Numbered from the stretch's first letter, positions 52,145 to 62,718 are shown. The stretch is DNA of 64,000 nucleotides from Nocardiopsis alba DSM 43377 (GCF_000341225.1 NZ_ANAC01000009.1:62001-126000); one strand, 5' to 3'. Notes: a model not told the origin generated them from the sequence alone. A program made the numbers and translations.

Positions 52145-55042
52145 TCAGAGGGGAAGACCGGGGATCATACCGAGCAGACCGAGCACCCCGCCCTCGACGC
52201 GGGCCCCGACCTCCACACCGATGGCGAGGGCCGCCGCCAGAAGCAGGAGAAGGAACAGAATCCTGAGCGCTCCTCTCCCGCGGGGGCGCGCGGGCTCCTC
52301 GTCGGCGTCGGTCTCGATCCAGGAACGGTCCAGGCGGGCGTTCTCTCGGCGCAGCTCCTGCACCTCGACGTGGTAGTGGTCGCGTTCGGACCGCACCCGG
52401 TCGAGTTCGGAGCGCTCGGCCCTGACCGCCGCGTGGACGTCGGCCACGTCGGTCCGGGCACCTTCCGGGCCTCGACGACGATGCCAACGCTCCAGGCGCG
52501 CCAAGGGCAGGTCGATGTAGTGCGTGGGCCAGTTGTCGTCAGGATCGGTGTGGTCCTCGTCGACCTCGGGGGCCGTCTCGGCCTCGTAGTTCGGCGGTGC
52601 CTCCTCGTCTCTGATGAACGGGAGTGCCGGGGCCTCGTCGGGGTCCCGGGAGGAGGCCGGCGCCGAAAGGGCCGGGGGCGTCCCCCTCTCGGCCGATGCG
52701 TCGGACAGGGGCGAGGAGGCTTCCGGATCCGCTACGAACTCGAAGAGATGGGATTCCCGGCCGTGGGACGAGAACCCGGACTCCGGGTCGAGCCCGGGTT
52801 CCGAGTCGCTCGGGGCCGTTGTGTCGGCGAAGGTCCCCGAAAGCGTGGCCTCACCGCCCTCGCCCGAGCGCTCGGATCCCGAACCGGGGGCGGAGGGCTC
52901 GAGGCTGGAGGCTCTCGGTGGCACCGTGTCATCGGAGGTCCCGGAGAGCGTGGTCTCCGGGGCATGGGCCGGGGTCTCGGGGTCCGGGTCGAGCACGGAA
53001 GGCTCAGGGTCCGGGCCACTCGGGGACGTCGTACCTGCGAAGGCTTCGGAAGGGTCCTTCCCCCGATCGCGGTAGGAGGGTCCGAGATCCGGGGCTCTCG
53101 AGGATGTCGCACCGGTGGAGAGCTCGGAGGAGGGGGTCGCCCCGCCATGGGCCGGGGCCTCGGGGTCCGGGTCGAGCACGGAAGGCCCGGGTTCCGAGCC
53201 GCTCGAGGTCGTTGTGTCCGTGGAGGGTTCCGGGGACGGAGCCTCGATCCTCGACGTGCGAGCGGCGGGTTCGGGTTCCGGGCCGCGGAACACGAAGGCG
53301 GGGGCGGCCCCTCGGGGCGGTGTCGTGGGATCCGATTCGTCCGCGACGGGTTCGGAGAACGGGGCGCCCACGTTCCCCACCGGTTCGGAGGGTGCGGACG
53401 CGGGCTCGGGGGTCGCGGGCTCCGTGGCCCGGCCGGTGTTCGTCGGGGTCGGGGAAGCGATCGAAGTCCCGGGGACCGTGCCTCGGGTGGTCGTGGCGGG
53501 GTTCGAACGCTCGTTCCTCGAAGCGGGCGGGGAGGACTCGAGATCCGATTCGTCGAACCCGGGCAGGGGCGTGGCCTCGAGGTCGAGGGAGGGATCCTCC
53601 GTTTCCTCCCCCGCGTCCTCGTCGCTCTCCGTTCCGGACGTCCCCTCGCCCCTCACCCTCCGGGGGCCGGGTACGGCGGGTTCCTCTTCTCCCGTCGGCA
53701 CGCCCTCGGTTCGGAAGGGCCTCTTCCCTATGGGGAACTCGCGTTCGTGGGGTTCCTCCTCCGTATCGGCGAAGGGGTCGGGGGCCTCCTGGAGTTCCCC
53801 ACCGGGCGTCTCCGGAAGGGGCTCGACCCGCTCCGAAGCGGTCCGGCTCCTCGGAACCGATTCCGTCGACGCGCTCTCCTCACCCTCCGGGGCCTCGAAG
53901 GACGGTCGAGCCGGGGCGTCCCTCTCCTCGTCGTGCCCTTCCGAGGGGGAGGTCTCCAGCACGGGAGGTTCGGCGACGGCGGTCTCCGTGTCCCCCTCCC
54001 CTGTCCGGGGCCTCTCGTCCGGCACGGCGTTCGGCGGCTCCCCCGGCCCGGGTCGGGGATCGAGCCAGTCCTGGATCAGCTCGAGCCGGTCGGCGAAGGT
54101 ACCGGCCCCGGGCACGCCCCGGGCGTTCAGGTGCTCGGTGAGGGCGTCGCCCCCTTCCTCACGCAGGATCGTGACCAGGGCGTCGGCGATCTTGAGGTGT
54201 TCGAGGGGCGCCGGGGACAGGAAGGGGCCACGACCGGCGGCGTTCTCGACGGGCGGGCCGAAGGCCAGGTGCGGCCCGTCCTCACCGCCCAGCACCGGTT
54301 CGTAGGTGGAGAAGGACCAGTTCCAGGCAGCTGCGGGGATCGCGGAGGGCGGGGTCAGGACGTCGTGCAGGATGCGGTGCATGCCCCACAGGAAACGCAG
54401 TTGGACCGCCTGCCACAGGTCGGCGCGCTCGGGCTCCAGCATGAGGTGGACGGGCCGGTCCGGGTGGGCCAGGGCTCGGGCGACGGCCCCGATGAGGATG
54501 GGCTCGTCACCGATCCTGGTCTCGGCGGCACGTCGGTCGCGGCTGCGGACCGCGCCCGGGGCCGCGGTGAGTTCCCAGGGTTCGGGGGCCCGCAGGGCAC
54601 GCATGGTCGCCCAGCCCGGGGAGGGCGGCCTGCTGTCGGCCGGGCGCGTATTGGGGTTCTCGTGCAGGGCGAGAACGCGCGGAAGGGTCAGCCCGCGGGA
54701 GGGCCCGACGATCGCCCAGGCGTGGGCACGGCGGACATCGCCCGGCCAGCGGTAGACCAGCGCGCTACGACCATCGGGATAGTGCCGGGCCCACAGGGTC
54801 TCCGGATACGCGGAGGGCGCGGTATCGGCGAGGGCGGACCGATAGTCGGCCGTGAGAGCAGGCAGGAGCCGGTCGCGCCAGGACCTCAGGGCGGGTCGAT
54901 CATCGGCGGTCAGCGAGGTGGCGGCCGGTCCGGGACCGTTGTGGCCGAGGAGGGTGGGTTCGGCCCAGGCGAAGTGGATCTGGTGGTGGTCACCGGACCG
55001 CACCGCCGACCACTCGTCCGGCGCCATTGTGCTCTCGGGCAA
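52145..55042 (-). CDS. Large protein: GAP1-like N-terminal domain, long disordered linker, coiled coil and C-terminal membrane anchor
   Basis: The 965-residue protein has an N-terminal globular part (about 1-315, starting HQIHFAWAEPTLLGHNGPGP). It resembles GTPase-associated protein 1-type N-terminal domains; that match is tentative. From about 320 to 830 it is acidic, Pro/Ser/Thr/Glu-rich and probably disordered. The linker has internal repeats, for example EPSVLDPDPE twice. About 860-920 is a coiled coil (VRAERSELDRVRSERDHYHV). The end has a transmembrane helix ILFLLLLLAAALAIGVEVGA. The TTG ending at 55042 has GGGAGGGG upstream; an ATG ends at 55027. It is convergent with the preceding gene. 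Confidence 0.65.
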   Translation of the reverse strand: MPESTMAPDEWSAVRSGDHHQIHFAWAEPTLLGHNGPGPAATSLTADDRPALRSWRDRLLPALTADYRSALADTAPSAYPETLWARHYPDGRSALVYRWPGDVRRAHAWAIVGPSRGLTLPRVLALHENPNTRPADSRPPSPGWATMRALRAPEPWELTAAPGAVRSRDRRAAETRIGDEPILIGAVARALAHPDRPVHLMLEPERADLWQAVQLRFLWGMHRILHDVLTPPSAIPAAAWNWSFSTYEPVLGGEDGPHLAFGPPVENAAGRGPFLSPAPLEHLKIADALVTILREEGGDALTEHLNARGVPGAGTFADRLELIQDWLDPRPGPGEPPNAVPDERPRTGEGDTETAVAEPPVLETSPSEGHDEERDAPARPSFEAPEGEESASTESVPRSRTASERVEPLPETPGGELQEAPDPFADTEEEPHEREFPIGKRPFRTEGVPTGEEEPAVPGPRRVRGEGTSGTESDEDAGEETEDPSLDLEATPLPGFDESDLESSPPASRNERSNPATTTRGTVPGTSIASPTPTNTGRATEPATPEPASAPSEPVGNVGAPFSEPVADESDPTTPPRGAAPAFVFRGPEPEPAARTSRIEAPSPEPSTDTTTSSGSEPGPSVLDPDPEAPAHGGATPSSELSTGATSSRAPDLGPSYRDRGKDPSEAFAGTTSPSGPDPEPSVLDPDPETPAHAPETTLSGTSDDTVPPRASSLEPSAPGSGSERSGEGGEATLSGTFADTTAPSDSEPGLDPESGFSSHGRESHLFEFVADPEASSPLSDASAERGTPPALSAPASSRDPDEAPALPFIRDEEAPPNYEAETAPEVDEDHTDPDDNWPTHYIDLPLARLERWHRRRGPEGARTDVADVHAAVRAERSELDRVRSERDHYHVEVQELRRENARLDRSWIETDADEEPARPRGRGALRILFLLLLLAAALAIGVEVGARVEGGVLGLLGMIPGLPL
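52975..53210. repeat. Imperfect direct repeats within the disordered linker
   Basis: Two blocks of about 50-60 bases, at about 52968-53015 and 53151-53198, share CTCGGGGTCCGGGTCGAGCA and CGGAAGGC and encode the repeated EPSVLDPDPE. They are roughly 183 bases apart. Confidence 0.55.
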
Positions 55043-55222
55043 GTGACCCCTCCCACGGGTTCGCGAACCATCCGGTGTGCCCGGCCACCGGGGCCGCGCG
55101 CTTCCTTAGGGAAGGTATCCGGCGGAAGCGACGAGAAACAGCGGAAGCGGCGTTATACGAGGATTTATGAGCTTTGCGAAGAAAGGAGGGTTCCATCGGA
55201 ACGGCACCGGTTTCGGGAGGGG

Positions 55223-55915
55223 CTACGCGGCGCTGCCGTCGATGGCGCCCACCACCGCGGCGGTGAGATCGTCGATGATCTGCTCCTCCTCGACCTCGGG
55301 GTGCTCCAGCCACCACTCCCCGGCGGCCTGCACCATGCCGACGATGGCGTGCGCGGCTATCTGGGCGCGCGGACGCTGCTCGACGCGCCGTTCGGTGATG
55401 AGCAGGTCGGCGAGCTCCTCACCCAGGCGACGGACCATGAGTCCCAGGTCGCTCCGTGTCCGTACGTCCTCGGAGGTGGCCCTGTCCATGAGGAAGCGGT
55501 ACAGGTTGAGGTTCTGGGAGATCATCGACAGGTAGGCCCCGACCGTGGCCCTGGCACGCACCTCGAACTCGGTGTGCTGGTGCAGTTCGGCGCGGATACG
55601 TTCGATCAACGGGTCGACGTGGCGTTGGGCCAGGGCCTGATAGAGACCGCTCTTATCGCCGAAGTGCCGGTAGAGGATGGGTTTGCTGATCCCGGCCTCG
55701 GTCGCGATGGCGACCATGGAGGCCTCGTGACCGTCGCGCTGGATCACCCGGTCGGCGGCGTCCAGGATGGCCCGCCGCCGTTCGGGGTCGCGTCCACGAG
55801 GGTGACGGCCCCCTCGGGAGCGCGCGGGGCGGGCTCCGTCGGAGCGCTCGGGGGAGGCGGGCCCGGCGGTCACACCGGCTCCGTTCGAGGGGTCGTCGTC
55901 ACTGAACACGTCCAT
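55223..55915 (-). CDS. TetR-family regulator
   Basis: The protein is about 230 residues long. The TetR DNA-binding domain (about 45-95) reads RAILDAADRVIQRDGHEASM then VAIATEAGISKPILYRHFGD. A helical ligand domain follows, with the C-terminal VGMVQAAGEWWLEHPEVEEE. The N-terminal 40 residues are polar and Arg-rich, longer than in most TetR proteins. Actinobacterial TetR proteins with this ILYRHFG type often control lipid metabolism. A TetR-type palindrome lies in front of the acyl-CoA dehydrogenase gene 1.7 kb away, so that gene is a candidate target. The ATG ending at 55915 has GAAGACG upstream; 48 bases separate it from the hotdog gene on the same strand. Confidence 0.85.
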   Translation of the reverse strand: MDVFSDDDPSNGAGVTAGPASPERSDGARPARSRGGRHPRGRDPERRRAILDAADRVIQRDGHEASMVAIATEAGISKPILYRHFGDKSGLYQALAQRHVDPLIERIRAELHQHTEFEVRARATVGAYLSMISQNLNLYRFLMDRATSEDVRTRSDLGLMVRRLGEELADLLITERRVEQRPRAQIAAHAIVGMVQAAGEWWLEHPEVEEEQIIDDLTAAVVGAIDGSAA

Positions 55916-55963
55916 CGGTCGTCTTCGAAGGCCACAAGGGTCCACCGTAGCGGTTCGGCCGTC

Positions 55964-56746
55964 TCAGGACCGCAGAGTGATCCAGGTGGCCTCGGCCATG
56001 GCGAGCCGTCGACCCTCCTCGTCGTACAGGGCGCTGGAGGTACGCACCTTGCGTCCCTCCACGGACTCCAGTCGGCCCATGACCACCGGGGTGGTGCCCA
56101 CCTTCGGCGCGCTCAGGACCCGGGCGGTGAAGCGACCCAGGACGATCGGGCGACCGTTGATGTCGTGAGACCAGCCGCCGGGGCAGTCCAGAGCCGCCCA
56201 GACCTGGGCGAAGGCGGCGGACCCCGTTCCGTCGTCCACGGCCGGGAGGACGTTCCACGTGCAGGCGACGGTGTTGCCCACGTTGTCGGGCCCCTCGCCC
56301 GGGCGGACCCGACCGGCGAAGAGACGCAGCCCTTCGCCCTCGGCCCGCTCGGGACCGCAGCTGTAGCAGCGGGAGAAGGGATGCTCCACCAGACCGGGGT
56401 AGAGGTCGCGGGCCTTCTCCGCCTCCTCTACGGAGACGGGACCTCCGGGGATCGGGGCGAGGTCCCGGGCTTCGACACGGCTCGCCTCGGCGACCAGCCG
56501 CGCCCGATCCTCCGGATCCTCGACGGAGGGGTCGATCAGGCGCAGCCCGTCCTGTCCCAGGGCCTCCACCGCCAGCGGACGGTCCAGGGGAGGCGGGGTC
56601 CGCAGGGTGACCTGGACCGCGTCCCCGCCCACCGAGGTCAGCCGCTCGGCGAGGAGGCCGGCGCTGTAACCACCGTTTCCGGAACCGTCGGGACCATTGA
56701 AGGCCGCTGGGATGGTGATCGTGGGGGCGTCATTGCCTGGTGTCAT
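55964..56746 (-). CDS. Hotdog-fold (thioesterase-like) protein
   Basis: The 260-residue protein looks like a double hotdog-fold protein of the PaaI/acyl-CoA thioesterase superfamily. The first half has FNGPDGSGNGGYSAGLLAER. The middle has HPFSRCYSCGPERAEGEGL and VRPGEG. The second half has VWAALDCPGGWSH and WITLRS at the end. The residue set of a known catalytic class could not be assigned, so activity is uncertain; it may bind acyl-CoA. The gene is followed by tetR, probably in one operon. The ATG ending at 56746 is the first in frame. It is encoded close to an acyl-CoA dehydrogenase, which fits lipid metabolism. Confidence 0.65.
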   Translation of the reverse strand: MTPGNDAPTITIPAAFNGPDGSGNGGYSAGLLAERLTSVGGDAVQVTLRTPPPLDRPLAVEALGQDGLRLIDPSVEDPEDRARLVAEASRVEARDLAPIPGGPVSVEEAEKARDLYPGLVEHPFSRCYSCGPERAEGEGLRLFAGRVRPGEGPDNVGNTVACTWNVLPAVDDGTGSAAFAQVWAALDCPGGWSHDINGRPIVLGRFTARVLSAPKVGTTPVVMGRLESVEGRKVRTSSALYDEEGRRLAMAEATWITLRS

Positions 56747-56791
56747 GGGCCACAGGGTAGTGACCGGCCGCGGAGTGCCCCGCTCCCGGGG

Positions 56792-57307
56792 TCAGTCCAC
56801 GAGCCCCATGTCCTCGGGCCAGTCGGCGAGCAGTTCGAAGTCCTTCTCCCAGAGGCCGATCGCCGGGTCGACCGGGTGCAGAAGGGCGTCGGAGAGATGG
56901 TTGCGCCGGACCCAGGTGATGTCGCGGGCGGTGATCCCGTCGTCGACCCAGGCGAAGGGGCGGCCCGCGGCGTACTCCACGAGCCTTCGGGTCTTGAAGA
57001 ACAGCCCTGGGGCGAACCGGTCCACGTGGGGGAACGCGACGACGGGAAGCTCGGGCAGGCCCAGGAGGGGACCGATCATCGTGTTGGCGTCCTCCTCCCA
57101 GGTGGTGGCCCAGACCAGGTCGTAGGGCAGGGCCAGCAGTGCCTCACCGTGGTGCGGGTTCAGCCGTACCCGCAAGGGGCGGGCGGGCGGCTCCCAGCCG
57201 GTCGGACGCATCGGGTGGGCGACGTAGGAGTCCGGAAGGTCGGCGTGTTCGGCCCGGAAGGGGTTGAGGGGACCGTCGACGTCGAGGAAGAGCAGGGGGC
57301 GGGGCAT
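56792..57307 (-). CDS. HAD-like protein
   Basis: The 171-residue protein starts MPRPLLFLDVDGPLNPF, the HAD motif I with the nucleophile Asp. It also has DLVWATTWEEDAN (motif II region) and PFAWVDDGITARDITW (motif IV-like acidic pair). HAD proteins are usually phosphatases. This short cap-less form resembles HAD proteins found with RNA-repair or nucleotide enzymes, but the substrate is unknown. The ATG ending at 57307 has GGAG eight bases upstream; the frame to 57421 is longer but unconserved. It lies 45 bases before the hotdog gene on the same strand and may be in the same operon. Confidence 0.75.
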   Translation of the reverse strand: MPRPLLFLDVDGPLNPFRAEHADLPDSYVAHPMRPTGWEPPARPLRVRLNPHHGEALLALPYDLVWATTWEEDANTMIGPLLGLPELPVVAFPHVDRFAPGLFFKTRRLVEYAAGRPFAWVDDGITARDITWVRRNHLSDALLHPVDPAIGLWEKDFELLADWPEDMGLVD

Positions 57308-57720
57308 GGCTGACTCCAGTGGATGCTCGCGGTGGGCGTTTCCGATGAGGGCCCTTTCGGGTTCGGTCGTGCGGGGGTGGGCCGTTTCGGGCAGGGGTAC
57401 GGGGCCGACGGGTGTCTCCATGTTCTTTTCCCGTCCGGGCGCGCCCGGACCGGCCGATCGGCTCGCCGGCGGTACGGGCGCGTGCGCGTTCTCGGACCAC
57501 GTGTGGTGGCGGAACGGTTCACGGGCGTTCGGGGGTTCCCCTCTCAGGACGCCTCAGGCGTCCCCGTCCATGCCACGGTATGCGGGTCCTCCCCGGATCG
57601 GGTGCCGTGCGCCCATGGTTCGACCACTCGTCATCGGCACGAAACCCCTTCGTGTTACCGTTGGTAACACATATAGATCGCCCCTCCTCCCCCGGAGGAT
57701 CCAACGAAGGATGTACGCGT
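57308..57720. other. Divergent intergenic region
   Basis: The 413 bases between the HAD and acyl-CoA dehydrogenase genes hold the promoters for both directions and the palindrome at 57652-57670. No further gene is seen. Confidence 0.5.
57652..57670 (+). promoter_or_regulatory. TetR-type palindromic operator before the acyl-CoA dehydrogenase gene
   Basis: GTGTTACC (57652-57659), GTT, GGTAACAC (57663-57670) is a perfect 8-3-8 inverted repeat 50 bases before the start codon. The TTACC-GGTAA core is typical of TetR-family sites in fatty-acid genes. The TetR protein at 55223-55915 is a candidate binder. Confidence 0.65.
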
Positions 57721-58950
57721 ATGAGTGAGGCCACCGCCCCCGCCTTCAGCCTGGAACCGAGCGAAGACGTCCGCGACGTCCGGGACTGGGCCCACGGGTT
57801 CGCCGCCGACGTCATCCGCCCCGCCGCCGCCGAATGGGACGAGCGCGAGGAGACCCCCTGGCCGATCATCGAGGAGGCCGCCAAGATCGGCCTGTACTCC
57901 CTGGACTTCTTCGCCAACCAGTGGTTGGAGCCCACCGGCCTGGGCATCCCCGTCGCCTTCGAGGAGCTCTACTGGGGCGACCCTGGGATCGCCCTGTCCA
58001 TCACCGGCACCGGGCTGGCCGCCGTGGCGGTCGCCTCCAACGGCACCCAGGACCAGCTCTTCGAGTGGGTCCCGCAGATGTTCGGCAGCCCCGAGGACGT
58101 CAAGCTCGGCGCCTTCTGCTCCTCCGAGCCCAACGCCGGTTCCGACGTCTCGGCCATCAAGACCCGCGCCGTCTACGACCAGGCCAAGGACGAGTGGGTC
58201 CTCAACGGAGTCAAGACCTGGGCGACCAACGGCGGCATCGCCAACGTGCACGTGATCGTCGCCTCGGTCGAGCCCGAGCTGGGCTCGCGCGGTCAGGCCT
58301 CCTTCATCGTGCCGCCCAACACCCCGGGCCTGTCCCAGGGACAGAAGTTCCAGAAGCACGGCATCCGCGCCTCGCACACCGCCGAGGTCGTCCTGGACGA
58401 CGTGCGGATCCCCGGTTCCTGCCTGCTGGGCGGCAAGGAGAAGCTCGACGAGCGGCTGGCCCGGGCCCGAGAGGGCAAGCGTTCCAAGGGTCAGGCCGCG
58501 ATGAAGACCTTCGAGGCCTCACGCCCGAGCGTCGGTGTCATGGCCGTCGGTTGCGCCCGCGCCGCCTACGAGTACGCCCGCGACTACGCCAAGCAGCGGG
58601 AGCAGTTCGGCAGGCCGATCGGCGACAACCAGGGGGTGGCGTTCCTGCTCGCGGACATGGCCACCCGGATCGACGCGGCCCGGCTGCTGGTCTGGCGCGC
58701 GGCGTGGATGGCCCGCAACGGCAAGGACTTCACGAACGCGGAGGGCTCCATGAGCAAGCTCTACGCGTCCGAGACGGCCACCTTCGTCACCCAGAACGCC
58801 CTGCGCATCCTGGGCGGGAATGGCTACACCAGGGAATACCCCGTCGAGCGGTGGCACCGCGACGCCACGATCTTCACGATCTTCGAGGGCGCCAGCGAGA
58901 TCCAGAAGCTCATCATCGGCCGCACCATCACCGGCCTGCCGATCCGCTGA
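57721..58950 (+). CDS. Acyl-CoA dehydrogenase
   Basis: The 409-residue FAD enzyme introduces a 2,3-double bond into acyl-CoA. It contains [20 protein letters not shown] (FAD/substrate loop), [34 protein letters not shown] and the C-terminal [20 protein letters not shown]. This is the pattern of medium/short-chain enzymes; the catalytic Glu of that class would be at the IFEGASEIQ region. The ATG at 57721 follows AAGGATGTACGCGT; the frame upstream is open but unconserved. A perfect palindrome before the gene suggests control by a TetR repressor. It is convergent with ramB. Confidence 0.92.
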   Translation: MSEATAPAFSLEPSEDVRDVRDWAHGFAADVIRPAAAEWDEREETPWPIIEEAAKIGLYSLDFFANQWLEPTGLGIPVAFEELYWGDPGIALSITGTGLAAVAVASNGTQDQLFEWVPQMFGSPEDVKLGAFCSSEPNAGSDVSAIKTRAVYDQAKDEWVLNGVKTWATNGGIANVHVIVASVEPELGSRGQASFIVPPNTPGLSQGQKFQKHGIRASHTAEVVLDDVRIPGSCLLGGKEKLDERLARAREGKRSKGQAAMKTFEASRPSVGVMAVGCARAAYEYARDYAKQREQFGRPIGDNQGVAFLLADMATRIDAARLLVWRAAWMARNGKDFTNAEGSMSKLYASETATFVTQNALRILGGNGYTREYPVERWHRDATIFTIFEGASEIQKLIIGRTITGLPIR

Positions 58951-58975
58951 GGTTTCCGCGGTTCACAGAGGCTTG

Positions 58976-59008
58976 AAGGGGTCGGCGCCCGTACGGCGCC
59001 GACCCCTT
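58976..59008. terminator. Bidirectional terminator between the acyl-CoA dehydrogenase and ramB
   Basis: AAGGGGTCGGCGCC (58976-58989) and GGCGCCGACCCCTT (58995-59008) form a perfect 14-bp stem with a 5-base loop, ending in TT for the plus strand. Confidence 0.85.
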
Positions 59009-59017
59009 CGCGTGTCC

Positions 59018-60490
59018 TCAGTCCGCGCCGTGTCGTTCCAGGAAGGTGTAGACGTCGTGCTCGTCCACACCGGGGAAGGACCCGGAGGGCAGCGCCGACA
59101 GCACGTGCGAGTGGGCGCGGGCCGAGGGCCACACGTTGCCCTCCCACTTGCCGGCGAGTTCCGCGGGCGGACGCACGCAGCACTCGCCGCTGGGGCAGTT
59201 GGACTTGGTGCGGTTGGTGGTCTCCCGACCGCGGAACCAGCGCGACTCCTTGTAGGGCACCCCCAGGGTGATGGCGAAGTTGCGTTCGCGGCTGGGGTCG
59301 ACGTGGGCCACGCACCAGTGGGTGCCGTTGGGTTTGTCGGTGTACTGGTAGTAGATCGAGTACCGGTCGGGTGACTGGAAGACCTGGCGTCCCGACCATT
59401 GGCGGCACATGCGCTGTCCTTCGATGGCGCCGGTGTCGTCCGTGGGGAAGACGAGGCCGTCGTTCTCGTAGGCCTTGTAGATGATGCCGGTCTCGTCGTT
59501 GCGGATGAAGTGGCAGACCAGGTCCAGGTGACGGTGGGCCAGGTTGGTGAACCGGTGGGCGGCCATCTCGTAGGAGACGGAGTAGACGTCGCGCAGGTCC
59601 TCCACGGACAGGTCGCGGGCCTTCTTGGCCTCCTGGAGATAGGTGACGGCGGTGGTCTCGGGGATGAGCACGGCCGCGGCGAAGTAGTTGGCCTCCACCC
59701 GCTGACGCAGGAAGTCGCCGAAGTCCTCGGGGCGATTGTGTCCCAGGATCACGTGTCCCAGGGTCTGGAGGAGGATCGTGCGCGGGCTGTGCATGCCCAG
59801 GCTGGTCTCGCGCTTGAGGTAGATGCGCCGGTTGACGTGGTCGGTGAGCGAGCGGACGGAGCGGGGAAGGTCCTGCACGTACTTCAGGGAGAAGCCGTGG
59901 TGGGTGGCGATCGCGAGGATCTGCCCCTGGGAGAGGGGTCCCGCGCTGTAGTTGACCGCCCGGAGGGTCTCGGCGGCCGCGCTCTCTATGTGTTCGAAGT
60001 AGTTGCCGCGTTCGCGCATCTGGCGCCGCAGGTCGGCGTTGGCCCGGCGGGCCTCCTCCGGTGTGGCCGTGGGTTTGGCGTTGCGCCGCTTGAGTTCCTC
60101 GTAGAGACCGACGATGTGTTCGAGGACGTCGTTGGGGACCCGCTTGCCGACCTTCAGGTGCGGCAGGTCGAGCTCTTGGTAGAGCGGGTCGCGCTGGGCC
60201 TCCTCGACGGAGATCTCCAGCTGGGCCCGGCGGCTCGGTGGCTGCTTGGACAGAAGTTCCTCGACCGAGACCCCCAGGGCCGTCGCCAGGGAGGTGAGGA
60301 GGGAGAGCTTGGGCTCGCGTTTCCCGTTCTCGAGGAGGGAGAGCTGGGAGGGCGCCCGCCCCACGCGTTCTCCCAGGTCGGAGAGGGTCATCCCGCGCGC
60401 TCGACGCAGATGACGAAGCCTCTGACCAAAGGTGACGAGATCTAGGTCACCCGTCAAAGACGGTATTTCTTCAGCACCAAAGTACGCCAT
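59018..60490 (-). CDS. ramB: RamB-type regulator (XRE HTH plus ImmA/IrrE-like domain)
   Basis: The 490-residue protein is a short-chain fatty acyl transcriptional regulator. An XRE helix-turn-helix lies at about 20-80 ([37 protein letters not shown]). A central ImmA/IrrE-like region (about 170-300) has [15 protein letters not shown], where the usual HExxH is replaced. A C-terminal domain with several Cys (NCPSGECCV) follows. In Corynebacterium RamB controls aceA, aceB and acetate activation genes. Here it is divergent from isocitrate lyase, which is therefore its likely target. A TATCAT -10 box ends seven bases before the ATG, so its mRNA is probably leaderless. Confidence 0.9.
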   Translation of the reverse strand: MAYFGAEEIPSLTGDLDLVTFGQRLRHLRRARGMTLSDLGERVGRAPSQLSLLENGKREPKLSLLTSLATALGVSVEELLSKQPPSRRAQLEISVEEAQRDPLYQELDLPHLKVGKRVPNDVLEHIVGLYEELKRRNAKPTATPEEARRANADLRRQMRERGNYFEHIESAAAETLRAVNYSAGPLSQGQILAIATHHGFSLKYVQDLPRSVRSLTDHVNRRIYLKRETSLGMHSPRTILLQTLGHVILGHNRPEDFGDFLRQRVEANYFAAAVLIPETTAVTYLQEAKKARDLSVEDLRDVYSVSYEMAAHRFTNLAHRHLDLVCHFIRNDETGIIYKAYENDGLVFPTDDTGAIEGQRMCRQWSGRQVFQSPDRYSIYYQYTDKPNGTHWCVAHVDPSRERNFAITLGVPYKESRWFRGRETTNRTKSNCPSGECCVRPPAELAGKWEGNVWPSARAHSHVLSALPSGSFPGVDEHDVYTFLERHGAD

Positions 60491-60496
60491 GGCTTC

Positions 60497-60502
60497 ATGA
60501 TA
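60497..60502 (-). promoter_or_regulatory. -10 box of ramB
   Basis: TATCAT on the minus strand, placed so that transcription would begin at or next to the A of the start codon. Confidence 0.5.
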
Positions 60503-60529
60503 CGGAAAGATTCAGCGTTCTTCACACGA

Positions 60530-60542
60530 TTTCCAGTGGAAA
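60530..60542. promoter_or_regulatory. Palindrome between ramB and aceA
   Basis: TTTCCA-G-TGGAAA is a perfect 13-bp palindrome in the divergent promoter region, about 40 bases before ramB and 135 before aceA. It differs from the corynebacterial RamB consensus. Confidence 0.45.
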
Positions 60543-60676
60543 AGTCTTGGATCTTCCCCAAGAATCATAGTTACCGGCGGGGAACTTACCGCCCAGGGCT
60601 CACCCCCTGGCCCTGGTCAGGATCTCCCTCGACCGGTGCGAACACCTTGGGGACTACACGTAAGGCGGGAACGAAC

Positions 60677-61975
<1,299 letters not shown>

Positions 61976-62445
61976 CTCTGGCTCTTCGTTCCCCGGAGGC
62001 CGTCCCTCCCCGCTTTCGTGGCTGGGGCGGGGCGGGTCGGCCTCCACCCCCTGGCCGTCGGCCATGCGCGGTCCGTGTCACACACGCGCATGGCCGGCGG
62101 CCTTTTCGCGCCCTTGAAAGCGTCGCAATACATGGATCAATACATTTTCCATGGGCGACCACGGGAAGACATAGGGACGCCACTTTCCCGCCTCGTGCTT
62201 TTTCCGAAGAGCCCGACCTCCCCGATACCCGCAATGACTAAACGGGATTTCCTGTCCGAATTCGGCCAGAAGCGATAACAGAGACCCCTGTTCACACCAA
62301 GGAAACATCAATACAGTGGTTCGCGCGTGGGTCACAGAACAATAACGCCCCGGCTCCTCCCGTTCTCCGGGAGCCCCATGAGCCGGTCCACAGGCGTTCC
62401 GTGAGGCCGACCCGCAGCACACATCCCCGATCACATGGAGTCACT
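61976..62445. other. Intergenic region after aceA
   Basis: The 470 bases hold the aceA terminator (62060-62095) and then an AT-richer stretch (62100-62340) with CATGGA/TCCATG arms near 62131-62153. A chance frame ending MTKRDFLSEFGQKR at 62278 has no support. Confidence 0.5.
62060..62095 (+). terminator. Terminator of aceA
   Basis: GGCCATGCGCG (62060-62070) pairs with CGCGCATGGCC (62085-62095), perfect 11-bp arms with a 14-base loop. Confidence 0.75.
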
Positions 62446-62655
62446 GTGAAGCTCGAGGACATCAGCAAGGAGATGCTCACCACCACCCGCCGGGTCCTGG
62501 CCGGAGGCGCGATCGCGGCCGTGGCCGTGTTCGGTGTCGCCGCCTGTGAGGACACCGCCGTCGACGACCCGGGCGTCGAACTCGAGGGCGAGGACGGTCT
62601 CGACGAGGGCCTGGACGACGGCCTCGAAGCGCCCGGTGACGAGGGCGACGAGTAA
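62446..62655 (+). CDS. Small acidic lipoprotein
   Basis: The 69-residue protein has a basic start, a hydrophobic segment and the lipobox GVAAC with the lipidated Cys at 34 (VLAGGAIAAVAVFGVAACED). The mature part is only 36 residues, almost all Asp, Glu, Gly and Leu (EGEDGLDEGLDDGLEAPGDE). It should be anchored to the outer face of the membrane. No function is known. The GTG at 62446 has GGAG six bases upstream. It ends 20 bases before a terminator. Confidence 0.75.
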   Translation: MKLEDISKEMLTTTRRVLAGGAIAAVAVFGVAACEDTAVDDPGVELEGEDGLDEGLDDGLEAPGDEGDE

Positions 62656-62675
62656 CCCTCCTCCGCAGGAGTCCC

Positions 62676-62718
62676 GAACGGGCGGGGCGCCGCCTAAAGG
62701 GCGCCGTCCCGCCCGTTC
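62676..62718 (+). terminator. Terminator after the small lipoprotein gene
   Basis: GAACGGGCGGG and CCCGCCCGTTC arms with a bulge, plus GCGCC/GGCGC inside; loop about GCCTAAA. Confidence 0.7.

Noticed and set aside
62018..62278. 86-residue plus-strand frame after aceA
   Set aside because: It runs through the aceA terminator hairpin and has no protein-like features.
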